From: Clostridia bacterium
GTDB lineage: Bacteria; Bacillota; Clostridia; Oscillospirales; CAG-272
Length of the DNA stretch: 64,000 nucleotides
NCBI GenBank assembly: GCA_017537175.1
Contig: JAFYLH010000026.1
Span: 1-64,000, forward strand
Direction: 5' to 3'
Position numbers and translations under genes: made by a program. This document shows, piece after piece, positions 35,768 through 44,126 of this stretch (the stretch's first letter is position 1; every line of letters begins with the position of its first letter). The notes beneath the pieces were generated by a model that was not told where the DNA came from, made no database searches, and saw only the letters and a program-made list of their open reading frames with translations.

Positions 35768-37276
35768 ATGAAAAAGATTATATGTATATTATTGACCGTA
35801 TTAATGCTCATCCCCTTCAGCATCAATGCAGCAACAGCAGAGTACGATCCCGCAGTACCCTTTAGTGATGCCAAGGTCGGTGCTTGGTACTACAGCGCAG
35901 TTAAATACTGCAAGACAAACGGTCTTCTTAACGGCATGTCCGACACAGCCTTCGGTCTTAATACCACCGTTTCAAGAGCGATGTTCGTTCAGGCGCTTGC
36001 TAACTTTGAGGGTGTTACTGCCGATATGCTTAAAAAAGAGCCTACACCCTTTACCGATATCAAGCCTGACCATTGGTTCTACGTAGCGGTAGAGTGGGCA
36101 AGACAGCAGGGAATAGTAGGCGGTATGACCGATACCACCTTTGAGCCCAACGGTGCGCTTACCCGTTCACAGATGGCAAGACTCTTCTGTCAGTACGCAA
36201 AGTTCAAGGGTCTTGATACCGCAAAGTCCGCAGATCTTTCAAGCTTCAGCGATGCCGCAAAGGTTCAGAGCTGGGCAAAGGAGGGTATGGAATACTGTGT
36301 AGCTACAGGTCTTTTTGTAGGTGACGGTGGCAAGCTTGACCCCAATGCAAAGGCTACAAGAGCACAGCTTGCAGTAGTGCTTTATAAATTTGATTATCAG
36401 AACAAATACGGTCACGCTATACCCGATTCAACCGCAGCAGATTCCTGCCTTGTAGAGGCGGGCACCAAGAACAGAGTTGTTATATTTGGCGACAGTATGG
36501 CACAGCGCCTTGAAAAGGATCCCTTAAGAAGCGAATACCTCAAAATACCTGTACAGAACTACGGCATAGGCGGTGAAATGGCAGAGGCAGGAGGCTTCAG
36601 ACAGGGAAGCATTGCAATCTATGCCGAGCCTATGACTATTCCTGCAGACAAGACTCCCGTAGCTATCACTCTTGTTACCGATAGTGGTGACGAAAAGGAT
36701 CTGGGACACTTCGGTGACGGAGTTTCAAATGAGTTTATCATCGCAGGTGTCAAGGGCAAGGTAACCCACGGGGATGACGGAGCCTACTTTACACGCAACA
36801 CCGAGGGTGAGGCGGTAGAGGTAACGACCCGTACACGCATCATTACTCCCGCAATGCAGGACAGACGCGAAAACGATATCCTCGTTATCTGGACAGGCTC
36901 TAACAATCGCTATAGTGCCTCCACCGCTTACAAGCTTGTGGATACTATAAACGAGATGATAAAATATCATCCCAATGACGAGTATGTAATAGTCGGTCTT
37001 ACCTCAAAGGACTATATGCCCGAGGTCGACGGTGTAAATGATGTGCTTCGTGAGGCCTACGGTGAGCATTTTGTGGATGTAAGAGCTTACCTTATGACCG
37101 AGCAGTGCCTTATTGACAACGGCATTACCCCCACCGAGGCAGACTATGACAATATGGAAAAGGGCGAGATTCCCGCATCTCTTCTTGCAGATACCATCCA
37201 CGGAACGGCGACTTTCTATGATATCGTATCAAAAATGATAGCGGATAAGATCAAAGAAAACGGTTATTTGTCATAA
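35768..37276 (+). CDS. SLH-SGNH-like protein 3 (altered active site)
   Basis: 502 residues: signal peptide, three SLH repeats and an SGNH-type domain. Block I is FGDSMAQR (Ser kept), block III reads GSNNR, and block V is DTIHGTATFYD, where the His is kept but the following NxxG turn is lost. It may have changed specificity or be a non-catalytic binding protein. RBS ATGGAGAAC. It is flanked by a palindromic spacer upstream and the SIS-domain gene downstream. Confidence 0.85.
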   Translation: MKKIICILLTVLMLIPFSINAATAEYDPAVPFSDAKVGAWYYSAVKYCKTNGLLNGMSDTAFGLNTTVSRAMFVQALANFEGVTADMLKKEPTPFTDIKPDHWFYVAVEWARQQGIVGGMTDTTFEPNGALTRSQMARLFCQYAKFKGLDTAKSADLSSFSDAAKVQSWAKEGMEYCVATGLFVGDGGKLDPNAKATRAQLAVVLYKFDYQNKYGHAIPDSTAADSCLVEAGTKNRVVIFGDSMAQRLEKDPLRSEYLKIPVQNYGIGGEMAEAGGFRQGSIAIYAEPMTIPADKTPVAITLVTDSGDEKDLGHFGDGVSNEFIIAGVKGKVTHGDDGAYFTRNTEGEAVEVTTRTRIITPAMQDRRENDILVIWTGSNNRYSASTAYKLVDTINEMIKYHPNDEYVIVGLTSKDYMPEVDGVNDVLREAYGEHFVDVRAYLMTEQCLIDNGITPTEADYDNMEKGEIPASLLADTIHGTATFYDIVSKMIADKIKENGYLS

Positions 37277-37281
37277 ACCTA

Positions 37282-37310
37282 TTGCAAAATATTAAGAAAT
37301 ATTGTATAAT
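37282..37310 (+). promoter_or_regulatory. Promoter of SIS-domain gene
   Basis: TTGCAA (37282-37287), 17 bp, TATAAT (37305-37310), followed by AAGGAG 13 bp before the start codon. Confidence 0.8.
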
Positions 37311-37341
37311 GAATTAATCATTCTTAAGGAGAATTACACCC

Positions 37342-38079
37342 ATGAACATTATTGAAGCTTATCAGAAAAAAGTAGACGAGCTCTTTGCTACCGTAAGAGA
37401 GACTCAGATGGACAAGATCAGAGAAGCAGGCAAGATGATGGCTGATGCTATGTGCGCTAAGAAGAACATAGTTATTCACGATACAGGCCACATCATCAAT
37501 GGCGAAATGATCCAGCGTTCCGGCGGTCTTGTAGCACCCCAGCACCTCAGATATTACCTCGTTACCGAGGACGGCGGTCTTGTAACTCCCGAGTTCAAGG
37601 CAAAGAACCTCAATATGGAGGGTATGGCGGAGCTTGTTTACCGTTGTTCACATATGACAGGCGACGGCGACGTGCTTATTATCGGTTCTGTATCCGGCCG
37701 TAGCGACCAGGTAGTTGACCTTGCACTTACCTGTAAGAGCCATGGTGTTAAGATCATCGCTGTTACATCCATGGATTATACCACTCAGGTTAAGTCTGCT
37801 CACACAAGTGGGCTCAGACTCTTTGAGGTAGCTGACCTCGTTATCGACAACTGCGCACCTCTTGGTGACGGTATGATGGATCTCCCCGGCTTTGAAATGC
37901 CCTTCGGTCCTGCATCCGGTCTCAGCGCAGTATACATCATGTGGCAGGTTTATGCTGCTTGTATCGAGGAAATGGATAAGAGAGGCCTTAAGCCCGGTAT
38001 CCTTAAGTCCTCCAACACTCCCGGCGGCGACGAGTATAACCTCAAGCTCGAGCATCTTTACCAGGAGCGCGGGTATTAA
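37342..38079 (+). CDS. SIS-domain sugar isomerase-like protein (UPF0309-like)
   Basis: 245 residues with one SIS domain. The phosphosugar-binding serines are in IIGSVSGRSDQVVDLAL (about 115-131), and KIIAVTS follows. The length and pattern match UPF0309-type proteins found with sugar uptake or amino-sugar genes. The reaction is unknown; SIS proteins bind or isomerise phosphosugars in the cytoplasm. It sits in the middle of secreted SLH-SGNH genes and has its own promoter, so it may process a sugar released by them. Its stop codon lies at the edge of hairpin array C. Confidence 0.85.
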   Translation: MNIIEAYQKKVDELFATVRETQMDKIREAGKMMADAMCAKKNIVIHDTGHIINGEMIQRSGGLVAPQHLRYYLVTEDGGLVTPEFKAKNLNMEGMAELVYRCSHMTGDGDVLIIGSVSGRSDQVVDLALTCKSHGVKIIAVTSMDYTTQVKSAHTSGLRLFEVADLVIDNCAPLGDGMMDLPGFEMPFGPASGLSAVYIMWQVYAACIEEMDKRGLKPGILKSSNTPGGDEYNLKLEHLYQERGY

Positions 38080-38264
38080 TAATCTGCAAAGCAGATTATT
38101 AGCTAAATTCGCCACAGCTACGGCGAGCTAAATTGACCTTCGGTCAGCTAAATTACTGTGTAGCTAAATCTGCTTCGCAGGCTAAGGCGAATTTAATTTA
38201 GCTTCACGGAGTGAAATTTAGCTATGCTTGCATAATTTAGCTGTTGCGAAGCAACTATTTAGCT
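38078..38264. repeat. Hairpin array C (linker AGCTAAATT / AATTTAGCT)
   Basis: Left half: hairpins AATAATCTGC-AAA-GCAGATTATT (38078-38100), CGCC..GGCG (38110-38125), GACC-TTC-GGTC (38135-38145), a tiny AC-TGT-GT and CTGC-TTC-GCAG (38170-38180), joined by AGCTAAATT (38101, 38126, 38146, 38162). Right half: TTCAC-GGA-GTGAA (38203-38215), TATGC-TT-GCATA (38223-38234), GTTGC-GAA-GCAAC (38243-38255), joined by AATTTAGCT (38195, 38215, 38234, 38256). The linker flips to its reverse complement at the centre, with four copies on each side. Confidence 0.88.
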
Positions 38265-38266
38265 AT

Positions 38267-38297
38267 AAAAAGACGGCATCGCATTGCCGTCTTTTTT
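38267..38297 (+). terminator. Intrinsic terminator after array C
   Basis: AAAAAGACGGCA / TGCCGTCTTTTT with loop TCGCAT and a T-run; ends the SIS-gene transcript beyond the array. Confidence 0.9.
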
Positions 38298-38314
38298 AGA
38301 CAAAGGAGAATCAT

Positions 38315-39814
38315 ATGAAAAGAATTATATCATTGTTGTTAGCCATATTAACAATTATATCTGTATGTGTATTTACCACATCAGCCGCTGAACCCTTTGA
38401 CGATGTAAAGGAATCTCATTGGTATTACCGAGCAGTTGAATACTGCTTTGAAAACGGTCTTATGAGCGGTATGAGCGAGACCGCCTTTGCTCCTACAGGA
38501 AAGGTTACCCGTGAGCAGTTTGTCAAGACCCTTGCAAATATGGAGGGTATAAACGAAGCCGATTATAAGGTTACCGAATCCCCCTTTAAGGATGTTAGAC
38601 TTGACCTTTGGTATGCTCCCGCAGTAGAGTGGGCAAGACAGACAGGTATCGTTGCAGGTCTGTCTGCTGACAGTTTTGGTATCGGTAAGCCCGTTACCCG
38701 TGAGCAGATAGCAAGACTTCTTCGCGGCTATGCCGAGTACAAGGGCAAGGAGATCAAGGAGACAAGCGACCTCTCCGCATTTGTAGATGCAGATAAGATA
38801 AGCGACTGGGCACTTGACGGGGTAAAGTATGCTATTGCCAACGGCATATTCAAGGGTAACGCAAAGAACGAGCTTAATCCCCGAGGCGGTGCAACCAGAG
38901 CCGAGCTTGCGACTATTCTTAAGGCTGTAAGAGCCTATGAAAACAATAAGCTTGTGGCTTGGGGCGACAGCTTTACACAGGGTATTATCGAGGGCTTCCA
39001 CGATATCTCTGACTATCCCTATGTCAGAACAGCAGCCGAGACCCTTAACACTCCCTATTATAACTTCGGTATCGGCGGCGACACAGCCGAGGCCGTAGCC
39101 ATCCGTCAGGGCGGTATTGCTATCTTCGTTGACAGTCTTACCATTCCTGCCGATAAGACTCCCGTTGCAATCGAGATCAGAGCCGAGGAAGGCTATACCA
39201 CCAAGAACATCAATGAAAACGGCGACAACGGTCTTAATCCCGTAACCATCGACGGTGTCAAGGGCAATATCTCGGGCGACTATCAGGAAGGCTATATGTT
39301 TACCCGTCTTGAAGAGGGTGAGGAAAAGGTTATCACCTCCGAGACCCGTATAATTACCGACGGTATGGGCTTTGACTATACAAATGCTATTATGGTCATC
39401 TGTTCGGGTGCCAACAACACTAAGGAAGAGGCTTGGCATAACGAGCCCGAAAAGCATATGCAGTACCTCTGCGAGATCCAGCAGAAGATGGTTGACTATG
39501 CAGGTACCGATAACTTTGTTATCATCGGTCTTCCCAAGGTAAGATTTATGCAGAAAATCCCTAACTACAACACAGTTCTTGAAGAGTACTGGGGTGAGCA
39601 TTACCTTGACGTAAACGAGTATATGATGTCTGAACAGGCATTTATCGATAACGGTCTTGAGATGAAGGGCAAGGATAAAAAGGACATAGCCGAAGGCTAT
39701 ATCCCCAGAACCTTCCTCGATGCTCTCCAGCAGCTCCATCCCAACCAAATGGGCTACGACATAATCGCAAAGCTCCTCTCCGACAAGATCTACGAATTAG
39801 ATTATCTTAAATAA
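38315..39814 (+). CDS. SLH-SGNH hydrolase 4
   Basis: 499 residues: signal peptide (about 1-24), three SLH repeats and an SGNH domain with block I WGDSFTQG, block II FGIGGD, block III SGANN and block V QQLHPNQMGYD. The Ser and His remain but the Asp before the His is Gln. It is closest to hydrolases 1 and 2 in block V and to protein 3 in the SLH part (WARQTGIV/WARQQGIV). RBS AAAGGAGAATC. The stop overlaps a strong terminator. Confidence 0.88.
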   Translation: MKRIISLLLAILTIISVCVFTTSAAEPFDDVKESHWYYRAVEYCFENGLMSGMSETAFAPTGKVTREQFVKTLANMEGINEADYKVTESPFKDVRLDLWYAPAVEWARQTGIVAGLSADSFGIGKPVTREQIARLLRGYAEYKGKEIKETSDLSAFVDADKISDWALDGVKYAIANGIFKGNAKNELNPRGGATRAELATILKAVRAYENNKLVAWGDSFTQGIIEGFHDISDYPYVRTAAETLNTPYYNFGIGGDTAEAVAIRQGGIAIFVDSLTIPADKTPVAIEIRAEEGYTTKNINENGDNGLNPVTIDGVKGNISGDYQEGYMFTRLEEGEEKVITSETRIITDGMGFDYTNAIMVICSGANNTKEEAWHNEPEKHMQYLCEIQQKMVDYAGTDNFVIIGLPKVRFMQKIPNYNTVLEEYWGEHYLDVNEYMMSEQAFIDNGLEMKGKDKKDIAEGYIPRTFLDALQQLHPNQMGYDIIAKLLSDKIYELDYLK

Positions 39815-39846
39815 GAAAAAGCCCAATTAGGGCTTTTTTCTTATTT
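39809..39846 (+). terminator. Intrinsic terminator
   Basis: AAATAAGAAAAAGCCC / GGGCTTTTTTCTTATTT around AATTA; it includes the stop codon of the SLH-SGNH gene. Confidence 0.9.
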
Positions 39847-39874
39847 AAGAACGTAATATAAGTAGTATAAAAGG

Positions 39875-39943
39875 AAATAGCTGACTTTGACAATGGTGTT
39901 CTCCTTAATGATAAGGGCTTAACCAGTTCGCCGTCAGCTATTT
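39875..39943 (-). other. Structured element between convergent genes
   Basis: An 11-bp closing stem AAATAGCTGAC (39875-39885) / GTCAGCTATTT (39933-39943) encloses 47 nt with an inner hairpin CCTTA-ATGA-TAAGG (39903-39916). On the minus strand it lies downstream of the TIM-barrel gene and is followed by CCTTTT, so it may be that operon's terminator. The large branched loop is unusual for a simple terminator. Confidence 0.5.
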
Positions 39944-39965
39944 ATATTATTATATCAAAAAGTCA

Positions 39966-40760
39966 TTATATTGTCAACAAACTTACTATCTTATGACCTC
40001 GTCTGTAAGCCTCGCAGAAATATTCCTCATAGCTCATATGAGAATATCTTTCACCGAACTTAAGCTCAAAGTTAATTATATCCTGCTGCTTTGCCTTTTT
40101 AAGACGGGATACGGCATTATCCCAGTCAACAGTACCGTCAAAGGGCAGCATATGGAGATCATCTGTCCAGAAAATACGGTCTCCCGTCATACTCATATTG
40201 TCGTTAAGATGTGTCATAATGAGCCTGTCTCCGTAGAGGGCAAGGAGATCCTTACGGTTATAGCAGTTTTCGTGACCCGAATCCCAGCAAAATCCTACGG
40301 TATCATCATCCTTGAAAAACTCAAAGAGAGCATCGAGGTATTCATCTCCCTCGGTATTTTCAAAGGCTATTTTTACACCGTACTCGCGGGCGGTATCCAC
40401 AACCTCTTTATAGTTTTCAAGTCCGTATTTGGTCTCACCAAAGGTATAGTCAAACCCAAGCCATATATGGGTGACCATTGTGGGGATATTATATTTACGG
40501 CAGACACTAAGAGCCTCGATAAGCTCTTCCTTTCCCGGGTCGGACTTGTGTTTGTCCCGGCGCCACATTCCCACACAGGATGCATAAGGTCCGTGAAGGG
40601 ACTGAACAGTTAATCCAAGCTCCTTTGCCCGCTCTATGACCTCGCAGACATCAGGAGTCCATTGAGGCGACACCGCATCAAACCCTGCTTCTTTAACTAT
40701 ATCCAAGACCTCAACTATAGGCCTGTCATATTCTTTAAGTAAAGATATTCCTATTTTCAT
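39966..40760 (-). CDS. Sugar phosphate isomerase/epimerase (TIM barrel)
   Basis: 264 residues of the AP endonuclease family 2 fold. Conserved metal ligands are suggested by SLHGPY, THIWLG, FENTEGD, WDSGHEN and HLND. Likely a cytosolic isomerase or epimerase of a sugar derivative; the substrate is unknown. The start at 40760 begins the natural MKIGISLL strand; the 7-codon longer form begins at TTG. The AAGGAG ribosome site is separated from the ATG by a perfect hairpin (see findings). It lies downstream of lysA on the same strand. Confidence 0.85.
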   Translation of the reverse strand: MKIGISLLKEYDRPIVEVLDIVKEAGFDAVSPQWTPDVCEVIERAKELGLTVQSLHGPYASCVGMWRRDKHKSDPGKEELIEALSVCRKYNIPTMVTHIWLGFDYTFGETKYGLENYKEVVDTAREYGVKIAFENTEGDEYLDALFEFFKDDDTVGFCWDSGHENCYNRKDLLALYGDRLIMTHLNDNMSMTGDRIFWTDDLHMLPFDGTVDWDNAVSRLKKAKQQDIINFELKFGERYSHMSYEEYFCEAYRRGHKIVSLLTI

Positions 40761-40770
40761 TTTAAATGTA

Positions 40771-40799
40771 ACTTTCTGCAACGCAGAAAGTCTCCTTAA
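40771..40799 (-). promoter_or_regulatory. Ribosome site separated from start by a hairpin
   Basis: On the minus strand AAGGAG is followed by ACTTTCTGC-GTT-GCAGAAAGT (a perfect 9-bp stem) and then TACATTTAAA and the ATG at 40760. Folding of the hairpin would shorten the spacing from about 31 to about 10 nt. Confidence 0.6.
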
Positions 40800-40858
40800 T
40801 TCCTAATTCCTAACTCCTAATTCCTAATTAATTTAAGCCTGTCATAGACAGGCTTAAA
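40797..40858. repeat. TTAGGAA tandem repeats and palindrome after lysA
   Basis: On the minus strand the heptamer TTAGGAA is repeated with small changes about five times (40797-40830), next to a palindrome TTAAGCCTGTC-ATA-GACAGGCTTAA that directly follows lysA. The palindrome may be a terminator or mRNA stabiliser. Confidence 0.65.
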
Positions 40859-40859
40859 T

Positions 40860-42158
40860 TTATATCTCATTTTTACACAGATCCTCAAATGTCTCCCGCT
40901 TAACCGCAAGATAGGGACCGCTCTTGCTTATCATAACGATAGGAGCCTTGGGTATACGGTTGTAGTGGGATGCCATAGCATAGTTGTATGCTCCTGTTAC
41001 AAATACCGCAACAATGTCACCTCTTACAGGCTTAGTGAGCATCATACCCTCACCGATAAGGTCGCCGCTTTCGCAGCAACGGCCCGCAAGGGTACACTCA
41101 TAATCTGCGGGAAGGGAAGCCTTGTTCGCCACCACCGCGTCATATCTTGACTGATAGAGGGCATAACGGGGATTATCCGGCATGCCGCCATCGATAGAAA
41201 CATAGTTCTTAAAGCCGGGGATCTCCTTTACTCCGCCCACGGTGTAGAGGGTAATGCCTGAATCCGCTACAATGCTTCTGCCGGGCTCAAGTAAGAACTT
41301 GGGCTGATTTAAGCCGAGATCCTTGCAGATCTTCTTGCAGAGGGTAGCAATACCAGCAATATTTGAAGCATAGTTTATCTCGGGGTCGGTGTTAACATAC
41401 TTAACACCCATACCGCCGCCAAGGTTCATAATCTCAGCCTCAAAGTCGTACTTTACCTTCATATCACGCATAAAGGTCAGCATAATGGTAGCGGCATCCA
41501 CAAAGGGCTCGTACTCAAATATCTGTGAGCCGATGTGACAGTGGTAGCCGTCGAGAACAAGGTTCTCAAGGGAGAGGGCAAGAGCCACAAGCTCGTCCGC
41601 CTGTCCTGTTTCGATTGCTGCACCGAACTTGGAATCCACCTTACCTGTATTGATAGCCGCAAGGGTGTGAGGATCAATACCGGGGGTGATACGCAGGAGT
41701 ATATGCTGACGGATACGGTTAGCACCTGCGATCTCGTTTATAGCACGAAGCTCGTCCGCATTGTCGCACACAAAGTGACCTATGCCGTTTTCGATACCGT
41801 ATTTAATGTCAAAGTCTGTCTTGTTATTCCCATGGAAATAAGCCTTAGAGAGGTCAAAGCCTGCCTTGATGGCTGTATAAAGCTCGCCTGAGGAAACTAT
41901 ATCTATACCCATACCCTCCTCAGCCATTATCTCATAAATTCTCTTGACTGACAATGACTTTGAGGCAAAGAGGGGAATAGAGCCCTCGCCAAAATGCTCT
42001 GCCATAGTGTCGCGGTATATACGGCAGCGCTCTCTGATTCTTTCTTCATCCATAATGTATGCGGGAGTGCCGTACTGCTTAGCCAGCTCCACGGTGTCCT
42101 GACCTGCAAACACAAGATGACCCTGTTCGTTTATTGAAATGTTACTACTGTTGTACAT
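40860..42158 (-). CDS. lysA: Diaminopimelate decarboxylase
   Basis: 432 residues, fold-type III PLP enzyme. The PLP lysine lies in FASKSL (about 66), HIGSQI near 213, a glycine-rich phosphate site NLGGGMG near 245, EPGRS near 295 and the substrate-binding region CESGD near 364. It converts meso-diaminopimelate to lysine, the last step of the pathway. The gene starts 2 bp after the dapB stop, so the three genes form one operon under the lysine riboswitch. Confidence 0.97.
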   Translation of the reverse strand: MYNSSNISINEQGHLVFAGQDTVELAKQYGTPAYIMDEERIRERCRIYRDTMAEHFGEGSIPLFASKSLSVKRIYEIMAEEGMGIDIVSSGELYTAIKAGFDLSKAYFHGNNKTDFDIKYGIENGIGHFVCDNADELRAINEIAGANRIRQHILLRITPGIDPHTLAAINTGKVDSKFGAAIETGQADELVALALSLENLVLDGYHCHIGSQIFEYEPFVDAATIMLTFMRDMKVKYDFEAEIMNLGGGMGVKYVNTDPEINYASNIAGIATLCKKICKDLGLNQPKFLLEPGRSIVADSGITLYTVGGVKEIPGFKNYVSIDGGMPDNPRYALYQSRYDAVVANKASLPADYECTLAGRCCESGDLIGEGMMLTKPVRGDIVAVFVTGAYNYAMASHYNRIPKAPIVMISKSGPYLAVKRETFEDLCKNEI

Positions 42159-42160
42159 AA

Positions 42161-42904
42161 TTAATCCTTGAGTATATCTGTCATATCATAGAAGCCTGCG
42201 CCCTTGCCGTTTAAGAACTTAGCCGCAGATATAGCACCCTCGGCAAAGAGGGAACGGTCGTGAGCCTCGTGCTTAATTGTAAGTGTCTGTGTGCCTGTGT
42301 TGATTATAACCTCGTGCTCACCTACTACATTGCCCATTCTTAAGGAATGTATGCCTATCTCTTCCTCTGTACGCTTGCCGTTTTCGTGTCTGCCTACATT
42401 GTATACGGCTGTGGGTCTTACAGATTTTATGCCGTCAGCAAGCAGAAGTGCGGTTCCGCTTGGTACATCAAGCTTCTGATTGTGATGCTTTTCTATTATT
42501 TCTATATTTGCTCCGGGGAACATCTTAGCCGCAGTCTTGCAGATATCGTTCATAACCGCAATACCGAGAGACATATTGGCAGAGAAGAACACGGCGATCT
42601 TTTCAGATGCCGCCTTGATCATAGCCTTTTCCTCATCGGTGTGGGCGGTAGTGCAGATGACCACGGGGGTATTTCTTGCAACTGCATATTCAAGCAGAGC
42701 CTCGGTGCAGGTGTGATGGCTGAAGTCGATTATACAGTCAGCCTCGCCTGTAAAATCGGTAAGCTTTTCGTATATGGGATCGTCGCTTGCGGCTACATTG
42801 TTGACATCAACAAAGGCAACTGCAGACATATCCGCATCCTGTTCTATAAAACGGGCAACAGCCTTGCCCATACGGCCGTTTGAGCCATTGATTATTATCT
42901 TCAT
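42161..42904 (-). CDS. dapB: 4-hydroxy-tetrahydrodipicolinate reductase
   Basis: 247 residues. The N-terminal NAD(P)H site GSNGRMGKAV is at 8-17, and the catalytic region E-HHNQKLDVPSGTAL near 140-153 contains the conserved His-His and Lys. It reduces the DapA product to tetrahydrodipicolinate. Its start overlaps the dapA stop by 4 bp, showing translational coupling. Confidence 0.97.
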   Translation of the reverse strand: MKIIINGSNGRMGKAVARFIEQDADMSAVAFVDVNNVAASDDPIYEKLTDFTGEADCIIDFSHHTCTEALLEYAVARNTPVVICTTAHTDEEKAMIKAASEKIAVFFSANMSLGIAVMNDICKTAAKMFPGANIEIIEKHHNQKLDVPSGTALLLADGIKSVRPTAVYNVGRHENGKRTEEEIGIHSLRMGNVVGEHEVIINTGTQTLTIKHEAHDRSLFAEGAISAAKFLNGKGAGFYDMTDILKD

Positions 42905-43791
42905 ATCTTGATACCGACTTCCTTCATGCAGCGCACAAGCACTTCCTCGTGAGGTGCCTCCATAGGAGTAAGGGGCAGACGGAGATAGTTGTCGCAGAAG
43001 CCCATATGAGCCATAGCAGCCTTAACGGGAATGGGGTTTACCTCGCAGAAAAGAGCATTGCAGAGATCAAGATACTTGAACTGCATCTCTCTTGCGCCTG
43101 CCACATCACCCTCAAAGAACTTCTTGCACATAAGAGAGGTCTCGTAGGGAACAAGGTTGGAAAGAACCGAGATAACACCCTTACCGCCGCAGGCAAGAAC
43201 GGGAACTATCTGGTCGTCGTTGCCCGAATAGATATCAAGCTTGTCGCCCACTAACTTTGCGGTCTCAATGATCTTTGAGATATCGCCGTTAGCTTCCTTG
43301 ATAGCCGCGATCATGGGATGCTCTGCAAGCTCCACATAGGTAGAGGTAGCAATAGCACAGCCTGTTCTGGAAGGTACGTTGTAAAGGATAATAGGCTTGT
43401 CAGAGGCGTCTGCAATAGTATTGAACATCTTTACAAGACCCTTCTGGGTAGCCTTGTTGTAGTAGGGGGTAACAACAAGCATAGCATCGGCACCAACCTC
43501 GCAGGAGAACTTGGTCAGATCAACTGCATATGCAGTGTCGTTGGAGCCTGTTCCTGCAATTACGGGAACGCGCTTTGCGGTGCGTTCAACCGCATAGCGG
43601 ATGCACTCGCGGTGCTCCTCGTCTGTAAGAGTTGAGCCCTCACCTGTAGTACCGCAGATAACAAGGGCATCAATGCCGGATTCTATCTGCCAGTCGATGA
43701 GCTTACCAAATTGCTCGTAGTCAACTCCGTTTTCGTTAAGAGGGGTTACAAGGGCGGTAGCCGCACCTGTGAAAATAGTTTCTTTCTTCAT
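42901..43791 (-). CDS. dapA: 4-hydroxy-tetrahydrodipicolinate synthase
   Basis: 296 residues, full length. GTTGEGSTLT (about 47-56), the catalytic Tyr in ILYNVPSRTG (about 135) and the Schiff-base Lys in AIKEANGD (about 164) are present. It condenses pyruvate with aspartate semialdehyde, the first committed step to lysine and diaminopimelate for cell wall. First gene of the dapA-dapB-lysA operon. Confidence 0.97.
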   Translation of the reverse strand: MKKETIFTGAATALVTPLNENGVDYEQFGKLIDWQIESGIDALVICGTTGEGSTLTDEEHRECIRYAVERTAKRVPVIAGTGSNDTAYAVDLTKFSCEVGADAMLVVTPYYNKATQKGLVKMFNTIADASDKPIILYNVPSRTGCAIATSTYVELAEHPMIAAIKEANGDISKIIETAKLVGDKLDIYSGNDDQIVPVLACGGKGVISVLSNLVPYETSLMCKKFFEGDVAGAREMQFKYLDLCNALFCEVNPIPVKAAMAHMGFCDNYLRLPLTPMEAPHEEVLVRCMKEVGIKI

Positions 43792-43807
43792 TTTAAACTC
43801 CTATATA

Positions 43808-43834
43808 GTAAAAAATAGCCGATGATATCGGCTA
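43808..43834 (-). terminator. Riboswitch-controlled terminator
   Basis: On the minus strand TAGCCGAT-ATC-ATCGGCTA followed by a run of six or more Ts, between the lysine aptamer and dapA. It should form when lysine is bound. Confidence 0.88.
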
Positions 43835-43867
43835 CCATAAAAATCTGTCCATATATAGTGAACGATT

Positions 43868-44032
43868 ATTATGATAGCACTCCGCCCGATTGGGCGACAG
43901 TACAGAGGATATTATCCCAAGTACCAGTTCAGCACCGCCGTACATCCCTTCGGCACCTATCCCTTTCACTTCCGTCAGCTTTGCGAAAGCCCTGAGCCGT
44001 AAGCTACTCTTGATACAGTGCGCCTCTATCAA
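43868..44032 (-). promoter_or_regulatory. Lysine riboswitch (L box)
   Basis: Read on the minus strand, the conserved blocks GATAGAGGCGCA, CAAGAGTAG, GAAAGGG, GCCGAAGG and CTGG occur in the order and spacing of the L-box aptamer. The closing stem GATAG/CTATC is present, and a terminator follows before dapA. It should switch off dapA-dapB-lysA when lysine is plentiful. Confidence 0.95.
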
Positions 44033-44041
44033 TCACAAAAT

Positions 44042-44070
44042 ATATTAACATATCATTACTTATTTGTCAA
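44042..44070 (-). promoter_or_regulatory. Promoter of the lysine operon
   Basis: On the minus strand TTGACA (44065-44070), a 17-bp spacer and TAATAT (44042-44047), just before the lysine aptamer. Confidence 0.85.
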
Positions 44071-44081
44071 TATAAAAAGAA

Positions 44082-44109
44082 GAAAATAGTGCTATCAAGC
44101 ACTATTTTC
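44082..44109. terminator. Terminator after U32 peptidase gene
   Basis: GAAAATAGTGC / GCACTATTTTC with loop TATCAA. On the minus strand it ends the peptidase transcript before the lysine operon promoter. Confidence 0.85.
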
Positions 44110-44126
44110 AACCATAATTCTGCATT

